A DNA stretch of 64,000 nucleotides from Chaetoderma sp. LZ-2023a. Its lineage: Eukaryota; Mollusca; Caudofoveata; Chaetodermatida; Chaetodermatidae. The stretch lies in assembly GCA_034401795.1 (NCBI GenBank), contig CM067369.1, forward strand, positions 188,502,742 through 188,566,741. The letters are read 5' to 3'. The notes beneath the pieces were generated by a model. It was not told where the DNA came from. It worked only from the letters and a program-made list of their open reading frames with translations, and ran no database searches. Below are positions 39,001-51,000 of this stretch, in pieces; positions within the stretch are counted from its first letter, which is position 1; each line of letters starts with the position of its first letter. The translations under genes were made by a program, and so were the position numbers.

Positions 39001-42000
39001 CTCAGAAAATCTAAGATGGCCACCAACTAAATTGAAAAATCAGATTTTAGGTGATCAAATAGTTGGCCTGGCCCACATCTTTGGCAGCCCTAGGAATATA
39101 ATCATTCATAACTTTAAGAATGAATGCGTAAACTAGAGTACTTATCGCAGAAACTGCTAAAGGCAGCAACTTCCTGTCTTAGAGCAATTTAATTTTCTAA
39201 AGATGAAAGACATCTGACAAGTTTCAAATCACTCCGCCAAAAAATGTAGGCAAAGACTTGAAACAAGAATCAGTCCAACACATTTCCTATGGAGCCCTTT
39301 TGGGAACAGAAATGTCGATTTCTCGAAAACCATTGAAGGAATCCAAATTTGTTTTGGTTACCACATGATTCATTAATGTGTATTAGAAATCAAACCAGTT
39401 TAGAGAGGACCAGATGAAAACCCTAGGAAGGGATACAGTACAAGCACTGTTACAGAGGATAAGCAAAATATGAAGAAGAAAAATCTTGTAAGAAATTACA
39501 GTAATCCGTGGCCGCACACAGACTAACCATAGAGGAACTGGTCCCAACTGGTGAGCGGAGATTTACCTGGTAATAAAAGCTTGCAGGGCCGTATAGGCAG
39601 GGGAGATAACACAGGATAGTGTGACGTGACAAAGCCATCAGGCTCACCGGATAGTTTGATATCAAATATCATTGATGTCTGAAAAAACAAAATCCATATA
39701 ACAAATGTATAATATAAGTCAAAGATAGCTCACGGGCATTACAAGAGATGTTGGTTGCAACAAAACCATCCAGCTCTTCAACCCTCAAATTTGTTCAAGA
39801 AAATTTCAATTTTCTCAGGAAATATCCATTTGCAGACAAAGAGAAGACTATTTTTGAAAATTTATCACTGGAATGACTGGCTCTGTTATCGAGCCAGTCA
39901 TTCCAGTGGTAAATTTTCAAAAATAGTCTTCTCTTTGTCTGCAAATGGACATTTCTCAAGACCACTGTAGAAGCCATTTTTGGCTGATATGAGTGTTAAA
40001 GGGTTCATATATCTTTGTACATACGAAGCTTACAGACAGCAGCAATGTATTACACATCTTGTATAGTGCATCATTGGAAATTATGCTCTCTGGCCATCGG
40101 TGTCTAGTGATGTAGGTGTTTGCCGTGGCAGGCATCGAGTTTGTCTAGAGCTGCCTTTGGAGCTGCCCAGCTGTTACAGTTATACAGTATCAAGGATACG
40201 CAGGTTGCATTGTATAAACGTAGCCTTTTTATCATGGGCATCTTTGATCTACAAACCCATAGCTTCCAGAAGGAGCTGAGGAAGCTAAGAATTATGGCTG
40301 AGGACAAGACACAGTGGGCAAAAATGAAGAAGGACTGATTGCAGCTGTAGGATGTTTCTACTACTACAGCCACAGAATACAGTAATCATACATACATACT
40401 GCAAAGCAGTGAGCCCAGGATTTTACCTTTCCTCCATGGTTCGCCGCCACGAAACGGATCCTCATTTTCTTTAGTTTCATGCTTTGTAGATACATGTAGG
40501 TATATGTGGGTGAATTCTGTTTTGGATTCATTCATAAAGAGATTCTCAATCTTTAGTTTGCTTGCAGCTATTGGGAAATGTTCGTCAAGGGATTTCTTTT
40601 CCTCGTCTTTGAAGTCCACATCGTTGGTATTTTCCATCTCTAGCGGAATATCCAGAACACCCGGAACTTTCAATGCAGCAGCAAGGTAACAAGTGAAAAG
40701 CACCGGAGATAGACCATCCCCCTGTGGGGAGCCGATTGATGTCTCAAACTCTACGGACTTCACTGACTTGACTCGTACTCTCAGCTTGGTGTCTGCAAGC
40801 AGTAGTCTCACTAGCCGCAGCTCATCTTCATTGTAACTGGCCTGGCATAGTACAGCTATGATCCTTGAGCGCTTAATCGTGCCAAAGGCTTGTGACAAGT
40901 CAATGCCCATTTTGTGGAAATCCCAGTGTTTGGACATGAGAATACTGACACAAGCATGCGGTGAGCACATACAATGTCTGCGCAGCTGCGTTCACGTTTG
41001 AAGCCACTTTGACATGATCCAGTGAAGTCATCGATCGTGTCTTGGATGCGGCATAGCGTGACATTGGATAGAATTTTCCGTATGCTGTTAAGGAGTATAA
41101 TGGCCCGAAGATTAGCTGGGGGGGAGGTGGCTTCTTGGGCTTGGGTAGTGTGATAAGGGTACCTTGGCCTACTACGTCGATGGGAAGGTGGTGCATAAAA
41201 GCAGAATTAATTAGGTGCGTGATCGGTTTTGTATAGTGGTGCTGATCCAGACATTGAAATAGACAACAAATGGTCTGTCAATCTGCATGAGCCCATCAAA
41301 ACGCCTGTGCTATTGATGTGAGGGTGGGGTGTGGTTTTTGGCATCTGAATGTTTGTGCTATGATTCCTATGTATTTGTGGATGATGGATCAGTTAATGAT
41401 ACAATATAACAGGTGTTAGTAGTGAACTATCACCATGATGTCACTTGCACATTTGAATAGTTCATTGCTCATGCCATCAGGTCCAGATGCATGTCCATTT
41501 TTAAGGGCTTTAAGTGCCTTCTCAACTTCTGCTGTTTTAATTGGTGTTAGTAATGGCCTGCGGTCAGGGCTAACGCTGCCCAAAACATTTTGTGACAATG
41601 ATCCGTGGCAGTGATTTCATCTGCTAGGGAGTCTGTTTGTTGAATAACAAGATCTTTTAAACGTTCGCTAATGTGGCGCAGAATGTTATTGCGCTCCCGG
41701 CATAGTTTGGTGCGTTCTTCACCTTGGCCACTTTGATAGATGCGCAGCCATAACGCTTTCTGCTCTGCTGACAGGTTTACTATTAGAGGGTCATCAGTAT
41801 ACCTAGTTCTGTTGGTTTTTAGAACACATATGGTGCTGGTAGCTGATGATTCCATAGATTTCAGTATTTTGGTTAGGGCTTCGTTTTGGATCGGAGCTGA
41901 CATTGATGTTCCTGAGGGCCTTTTTGTATGACATTTGAGTGTGAGTGTCACTGATGAGCTTGGGTAGCTTGTAGGTGACTCTGCCCTCTATGCTGTTATG

Positions 42001-45000
42001 GCGTTTATACATTAGGTAGAGCTCGTTCATCTAAAGGCATGTAATCACTGGCTTATGGTCAGAATTGAGGTCTGTGCCTCCATAGGAATGAGCATTCCAA
42101 AGCGGGCGTTCTGCTTCTGTCTTGCATAGTATGAATTCTATTTGGTTGACGACAGCTGTTGTACCCTTAGAACCTTTTGGGGCTTTGCGATCAGCAATGT
42201 GTCTGGTCCATGACGTCCGGTGATGGCATGCGTGTTTGAAAGACGTATTTGTGGCAAATAGGCCATTGGAACTAAGGAATGCCACCAGTGCATCTCCATT
42301 GCTGTTGCGTGTGCCCTCTCCAGACGATCCCATGCATAACCCAAGTCCTAAACTTTTGTCCGCAATTCCGAGTTTACCCAGCATGGAGTTGAAATCTCCA
42401 CACATGAATAGTTGCCATCTAGCTGGGATTGTAATGGCAGAGCTCAGTTCTGCATAGAAAGAATCTAATATTGCTGGATTTTCTTTGGCTTTTTTGGTAG
42501 TTGGGAAATATGTGTCGACACTTAGTGGTGGTGTTTTCGCGTAGGTATAGCCAGGTCAAAGGAATGCAACACGATCAATGACGTATTCAAAACTAATGAC
42601 ATGGTTCAAGATCCTTGGTCCGATTACGAAGCCTAAACCTCGGTATGTGGCCTGTTTTTGCTCCATGAGTACTAGCTTATGGCCTGTCTGTAGTTGCTGC
42701 TCTGAGTGTTTAGCTAGTTTAGTCTCTGGAATGCATGTAATATCGATGTTATAGTGTTCACCGTCTGCATCTAAGGTTTGCCTCTTTGATGTTGCACTCA
42801 GATCACATACATTCCACTTAGTCATATGGTAAACTCCTGTGAAGATCGCGTCGTCCGAGGATGTCGAGCACAGTTCTTGTGTTTGAAGAAGGTTAGACAT
42901 AATCAGAGTTGGCTATGTATGCGGATGTCAGCCCACAATCCTTGAGAAGGGGAGAAAGATGACATCTCCACACAGGTCTCCTCCATATGTACCTTGAACT
43001 CTGTTGGGAAACTAAGTCATGCAGTAATAAAGCTATATATATATAAAGTCTAGTTATTATAACCCTGATTGTTTAGCTGTAACAGAGCTCATAAGCAAGC
43101 CTAAATAAAACTGCCTATGATGAGAATGACGCGGATGACGATGAGGAAGCTAATGCCATGGTGATGAAACAAACTCAAGATCTGTTCTTTCAACAGGTGA
43201 GCTAAAAAGAGTCATCATTAAATTCAGATACAAAATCCATCAGTATATAGTATCGTCCCCTATGACCATAAACTCCTTAAATATTAACACGAGACAAAAG
43301 GAGTACCTGTATTGGAACATCTGGCTTATTAACCATTTACTACTGAAGCTGGAGTCTTGAGAAATGGCCATTTGTAGAGCAAGATTATTTTTGAAGTTTA
43401 TTACTGGACTGACTGGCTCGATAACTGAGCCAGTCATTCCAGTGGTAAATTTCCAAAAATATTCTCTTGTTCTGGATATGGACATTTTACGCTAAAAAAT
43501 TATTTTCTTGAATAAATTTGAGGGTTAAAGGGTTAAGACCAATATGTAGTACGATCAGAAGCCTACATGTAGCAGAGGTGTCCTTCCGGCAAAGTGTACA
43601 TAGAATCATATCAGCCAGCCAGGATGGAATCTTTTTTCAAGTATTTAGCAGAAACATTTAGAAATTCCGAAAGGCCACTTTAATGGATAGTCACTTAAAT
43701 AAAGTCGGTGCCTTTCTACTCCACATCCTTATGCCACCAAGGAACATTTCCAAACCAAGAGTGGTGAAAATGTGTTCAGCATAATATTGTGATAAATTGA
43801 GCTTAGAAGAAACAAGAGGCACAAGGACCTAAAGCACTCACCTGGAACCACAGTATGTCAACACACTGCAATCTGCGAGTCTAACAATATCAGAAATATA
43901 CAAGCTACAGTAGGGTTTTTCAAGATTTGTTTAACCTTTAGATGGCTAAATTCGGTCAAGAAAATCCAAGTATTTCCTTACTGAATGTCTATTTGCAGGC
44001 CAAGTGAAAACTATTCTTGAAAATTTACCACTGGAATGACTGGTTCGGTTGTCAACACACTCATTCAGGTGGTAAATTTTTAAAAATAGTCATACCTCAT
44101 GACCACCATAGAGGCTGGTGTTGGCTGGCTTCATCATGAGAGTTAAACATGGCACATAGAAGTACTGGACTGACTTGTTCAAGCACCTTTCAACTTTCAA
44201 GGACTATGTCTACCACAGTTGACACAAACATATTGGGAGAATCTGCCGACCTGATCAAAACAACCATTTACCTGACTCAAAGCGAGACTGACCAGAGGAT
44301 TACAGAAGAATAAAACAAGAGGCACAGACAGGGCCTGTGTCGCTCACCTGGAATTATTGGTGACTGGTACAACCAAACAAAATAAGATGACCACTGTAAA
44401 GATTTACCAATCAAATTTCTGTGAAGGAAGTTTAGCCACGTTTTATTAAAATTGGCCCAGTAGTTAATAATTTTAAGTCGACTTATGTTTTTCTCAGAAA
44501 TTTGCAGAAAATACAAGATGTCCGCCAAAAACATTATATTTTGATCGATTCATGGTGGACATGGTTTTTTTTACATATCAACTTTCTATGGACAAATTTT
44601 AATGGCGTTTTGGCCCTAATCATATCAGCAAAATTTCGGCCCGATCCGTTCAGCGGCTCTGGAAAAGTTGTTTTCGCAAAAACTAGGTCATCCAAAATGG
44701 CCGTAGAAGCATTAAGTAAATGGCAAATTAAGTTCCTTCGAACAAACTTGGTTCAGCTCTTGCCCTAGATCATATTTCATGAGGTCTGCATCGATCTCCA
44801 AGCAGTTTTAGATATTTTTAAAGACATTTCTAAAAGTCGGCCAAAATCCAAAATGACCGCGGGCCAAATTGGCCGATCATCTTCCTTTGAACAAATTTGT
44901 ATCCCTATTCCCTACGGATGCCTCCTGTCAAATATGCTTGAAATCGGCCCAATGGTTCTCAAGAAGACATTTAAATTTCCCTTTGCTTTAGTTTCTGGTA

Positions 45001-48000
45001 GGAAAAAGATCCAAGATGGGCGACAAATTGCAAATTTGAAATCAAAATACCTAAAAAACATATATAAAACCAATTTCTGCTTCAAAACCCATCAAATAAA
45101 AATATCAAATATGACCACCAAACACTACATTTAGATTGATTGATGGCGGCCATGTTTTTTATTTATCAACTTCCCTTGAACAAACTTTAATGGCCCTTAG
45201 TCCCTAATCATATCTGCCAAATATCGGCTCGATCACTTCAGGGGTTCTGGAGAACAAGTCGTTTTTGCTCAAACTATGTCAATCAAGATGGCCACTGGAC
45301 CACTTGGATAATAAACCCCTCGTGAACAAACTTGGCTTACCTCTTTCCCTAGATGATGTTTCATGAGTTTTGAATCGATTACCCAAACGGTTTCGGAGAA
45401 GATTTTTAAAGGCTTTTCCTAAAATCATCCAAAATCCAAGATGATCACCGGCCTAATTGGCCGATCGGCTTCATGTGAACAAACTTGGATCCCTATGCCC
45501 TAAGGATGCTTCTTGCCAAATACATGTATAATTAAAATCAGCCTAATAGTTCTCGAGAAGACATTTTAAATTTCCCATTGCTTTAGTAAGGGAGCCTTTG
45601 GCAAAAAAATAATCCAAGATGGCCACCAAATCGTTTATCTGACAGTTCCGAAAATGACAAATTTCAGCTCAAAATACCCAAAAACATATATAAAACCAAT
45701 TTCGGGCTCAAAATCCATCAAATAAAAAAATCCAATATGGCCACTAAACACGCTACATTTTGATTGGGCCATGTTTTTTGACGGATCAACTTCCCTTGAA
45801 TAAACATTAATGGCCCTTAGTCTCTAAGCAAAATTTCGGCCTGTTCTCTTCAGTGGTTCTGGAGAAGTCGTTTTCGGGAAACTAGATCATCCAAGATGGC
45901 CACTGAACCATTTGGTTAATCAAGTCCTCTTGAACAAACTTGGCTTACCTCTTTCCCTTTCACGAGTTTTGAATCGATTACCCAAGCGGTTTCGGAGAAG
46001 ATTTGTAGACGTTTCCTAAAATTGGCCGACATCCAAGATTGCCGCCAGCCAAATTGGCCGATCGGCTTCATTTGAATAAACTTGGCTCCCTATGCTTCCT
46101 GCCAAATACAATTGAAATCAGCCCAGCAGTTCTCGTGAAGACATTTTAAATTTCACATTGCTTTACATGTAGTATGGGAGCCTTTACTGGGAAAATAATC
46201 CAAGATGACAGCCAAACTATTTATCCGACAGTTTCGAAAATGGCAAACTTTAGCTCAGAATACCCAAATACATATACAAAACCAATTTTGGCCTCAAAAT
46301 CCCATTTATGGCCGCCAAACACGCTACATTTTGATTGGCCCATGCCAGCCATGTTTTTTGACAGATCAACTTCCCTTGAACAAACTTTAATGGCCCTTAG
46401 TCCATAATCATATCTCCCAGATTTCAGCCTGATCCCTTCTGCGGTTCTGGAGAAGTCCTTTTCGGGAAAACTAGGTCATCCACGATGGCCGACGAGCCGT
46501 TTAGTCAATCAAGTCCTCTTGAACAAACTTGGCTTATCTCTTTCCCTAGATGATGTTTCATGAGTTTTTAATCGATTCCCTAAGCGGTTTCGGAGAAGAT
46601 TTTTAGACTTTTCCTAAAATCGGCCGAAATCCAAGACGGCTGCCGGCCAAATTGGCCGATCAGCTTCATATGAACAAACATGGATCCTTATGCCCTAAGG
46701 ATACGTCCTGCCAAATATAATTGAAATTGGCCCATTGGTTCCTGAGAAGTCGTTTAAAGGAACAGTTGATGGACAGATGGATGGATGGACGACGGACACA
46801 TGACGGATGGTTGCCACGGCATAAGCTCACTTGGCCTTTCAGGCTAGGTGGGCTAAAAACAACTATTATTTTCAAGGACTCTAAAATGGGAATATATGCT
46901 GGGAGGCACTGTCCCTTTTCCCATAGTCATGATAGTTAGTTGTCTCGCTACTACAAGCCACCAGCCAATAAATTCGGAGAAAAAAACCCTTAAAAATACT
47001 TACTGAATGCTTTGAAAAAAATTTGACTGAAAATTAATGGAGGCTTAGCCACCAACAACTTTCAGTCAAATTGTTTTAAAAATACTTAGCAGATCCAGAG
47101 ATACATGTAGAACCCCTGGAATATGTCGTCTGCAAAAACTCAGCAGTCAGACGTTTAGGGAACACATGAAAATTTTGCAAACTAGATACTCTTGAGAAAC
47201 CATCTCCTGCAGTCTCAATACTAAATGATAGCCTTATATTCTACCAAACTTTTGCCTATATGGTGAAAAACATATTTTGAGTTACTTTGCCATGTACTTT
47301 TCCATGCACCTTTCTATGCAGTTCAAATTCAAGCAGTTTCAACATATTCACGGACTGATGTTAAAATTCACATGGTTCTTTAGCTAAAGTGGTCTAAAAC
47401 ACAATAGAGTATTCATAACCGATTCAAACTAACCTTTGATGCCTGGTGATGAACAACGATCAGATTATCTACAATATTAACAGCAAATCTTCCACTCATC
47501 CCCAAACGCAACACATCTGTTTTTCGTGCAGGACTTTCTCTGAAGAGTTAATAATAATATAACTTACTGTATAAGACAGAGGATCTCACATAAGTTTACA
47601 TTTTATATCAAATTTATCACACAAATTTACTAAGATCTTACAGTCTGTATGATTACTGTATTCTGCGGCTTAGTACATGTAGTAGAAACATCCTACAGCT
47701 GCAATCAGTCCTTCACTTTTGCCCACTGTGTCTTGTTCTCAGCCGAAATCCTTAGCTTCCTCAAGTCCATTCTTGATGTGAGTGTACCGAGTCCTGCTTT
47801 CTTGAGGTCACCTCATAGCACGCTTAGCAGATTTATGCAATGATGTCCTCTACTGGCTTTATATTCGCTGGCTCCCAGTAGGGCGAATTCCAAGACTCTC
47901 TGTGCTGGTGTGTTTTCTGGGATCCTTAGCACATGGCCAAACATGGACCATCTTTGCTGGGCGACTTTTACAGACAGCGGCGCTGTATTACATATCTTGT

Positions 48001-51000
48001 ATAGTAGTGATTTGGATAGGTACGTATTCCGAGTTTTTTACTCATATAAAATGAACAGGACCCATAGAACTCACACTAGCTGGGTCTTGAGGATCCCGAA
48101 AAAAATTAGGAATCAATAATCGAAGATCAGTATATGTATGTCTAAATTTAATAGATTTCCTATTTTTAATTCGTGAAAACAAAGTTTAGTGGCATACATA
48201 ATTGCATAATTGTGCTAAGTTCCCAGAAATTTGTGAATGCAGTGAATTTGCAACCAGGACATGATCAAAATTTACAGCCTCGAACCTCTCGCGGAATTCT
48301 CGGAAATCACAAGATTTTGCATTTATTGTCGTATTATGTAGTACAGGGACCATCAAAATTCATTCTCATACCTGAAGACGAATCGGGATAGACTCAGTTT
48401 TAGCTTCTGGTTAAAAGAATAGTACAGATTGCAATTTGACTCGGGATGCAGAAATTTACAATGAAATTTTCGATTCCTTGTCAGGCTGCAATCCATAAGT
48501 TTGTATTAATTAGACAAGTTAGAATTGGCAAATCAAACTCTGGGGCGGTAATTTGAATTATCTCAAATGTGCGTGAAATGTAAAAAAATTAATGTGTACT
48601 CTTGTCATCTGCTATACATGTAGATGAATATGCCATCAAGAAATTTAAGCATATTGTGGGACAGCAGAATGAGTGACTCACTGGCAGTGTCACTTGTAGG
48701 TAATTAATTAATTGCTTGAATGTGCCTGTTCAAGAGTCACTGAGTGAAGACATGGAATTAGTTAACTCTTAAGTTTACAGCTTTATCAACAATGTTATCA
48801 TACATTGAAATGCCACTATTACTAAATAATAAATCAAAATGTTAAAGTTTATGTTACAATTATGTATGTGTCCTTTCGTTATTAAGGACATTTATCGTAA
48901 ATGGATATTTCACTTAATGTTTTTTAACATAATCCATAGAAAACCCAATTAAATTTCTCAGGGGCCCATTCACCTAGTTACTCCTGAGTCTCTGGGACGC
49001 TTTCATTACAAACCTATCCAAATCACTGGTTAGTGCATCATTGGAAATTATGCTGTCTGGCCATCGGCGTCCAGTGCCGGTGCGTAGGTGTTTGCGATGG
49101 CAGGCATCAAGTCTTTCTACAGCTGCCTTTGGAGCTGCCCAGCTGTTACCGTTATACAGCATCAAGGATACACAGGTTGCATTGAATAAACGTAGCTTTT
49201 TTGTCAAGGGCATCTTTGAACAACAAATCCATAGCTTCCAGAAGAACTGGAAGGCTATGTTCCCCATGATGCAGCATGCAGAAATGTCAGCAGCACAGGA
49301 TTTTACTTTTCCTCCATGGTTCGCCACCACGAAGTGGATCGTCATTTTCTTTAGTTGTTCATGCTTTGTAGATAGGTATGTGTGGGTGAATTCTGTTTTC
49401 GATTCATTCATAAAGATTCTCAATTTTTAATTTGCTTGCAGCTATTGGGAGAAGTTAGTCAAGGTCTTCTCCCACAAGGGTTTCAATGCAGTAGCAAGGT
49501 AACATGCGAAAAGCACAGAGGATAGACCATCATCCTGTGGGTAGCCGATTGATGTCTCAAACTCTACAGACTTCACTGACTTGACTCATACTCTCAGCTT
49601 GGTATCTGCACGCAGTAGTCTCACTAGTCATAGTTAATGATGTCGGAAAATTTTCCGGAAAGTTACCCAGACATTTGTATCTGAAACTTCATTTCCTATC
49701 TCATTGCGTAAATTGTATTATTTATTCTTAGAATTATTTTTAACGTATCACTAATTAATAGAAAACGTGCACCAGCAACATGTTTTATGTTAATACTAAT
49801 ACTCCATGAGTCCAATACTTGTTGGGGATTAAAAGAGTTGATCATACTGAATTGTAGAACCAGGTGTGACATACTTTTGCTACATTACATATGATTAAAC
49901 CTAACAATGCATGTATACATGTACACCAAGGTTGATAAATTAATATTCTGTTGAATATTTTGAAACTAATTTGACTGGGAGCGGCTGCTGCAGCAACAGC
50001 TTCCAGTTAAATTAGTTTCAAAATATTCAACAGTTTACCTGTATCATTGTCTTGAAATTCAGTTTTCTGGAACTGTAGCATTAAAAGGGTTAATAATGCT
50101 TACAGGGCCTACACGTAAGACAGCAACAACTTTCAGTCAAATTGTTTTTAAAATGCACACCAGTCTTTCTTCTACTAGTTCTTTAAAACTGGATTTCTGA
50201 CCACCAGCTTTCATTCCAGCAGCTCTTTAACGATTTACATTTATCACTAAATATTTTGTAATTTGATATATACACCTGTGCAAAAGTTAAGCACCACCCT
50301 ATTTTTACGCACATGCGAGGGTATATTCATGTGCTATGAAGAAAGCAATAGCATAAACATTTATGTACCCATCCATCTTAGTGCAAGAGGTAATAATGCA
50401 ACTAGAGGAATGCTGATTATGATGGTGGGGAAACACTGTATGTTTTTGTTTGAACTTGAAAACGAGGCCTGAATATGGTTACATTGACACAACTGACAAC
50501 TATTGCCCTACAGTTGACACACGTGGCTAGATTGTCATTAATGGTGTCTGAAAACGAAGTTTAACATCTGTGCACGAGTTTGAGACTGTCATTATTAATA
50601 CCGGGTATATCCACCTTGTGCCAGGATGACGGCCTGGACACGACGTCTCATGCTGGTCACCAACCGACTGATACGCCATTGTGGTATTCGTTGCCATTCA
50701 AGATGGAGTGCGTCTGTTAATTCCTGTAGGTTCTGCACAGGAGGATCCCTCCTTCTCACCATGTTTCCCAGAATGTCCCAGATATGCTCAATAGGGTTCA
50801 TGTCAGGGCTCCTTGCTGGCCATGGTAGGGTTTCGATGGCATTCTGGCGGAGGTATTCATGCACAGCTCTAGCACGATGTGGTCGGGCGTTGTCATCCAT
50901 GAATATGGGGTGGGTTCCAGGTGGATGATTTACAAAATGAGGGACCACAACTCTATCCAGTATGGAATCTTGATATCTTTGTCCATTTAGTGTTCCAGGT

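Noticed and set aside
41416-42900. LINE endonuclease/RT frames considered as a host gene
   Set aside because: Motif order and content are those of an APE-type LINE, with frameshifts and a corrupted YADD site.
31113-46857. G-family repeats considered as coding or as a structural RNA gene
   Set aside because: No open frame beyond about 90 codons, and the conserved phrases are unit-level repeats rather than covarying stems; only the terminal hairpin is structured.
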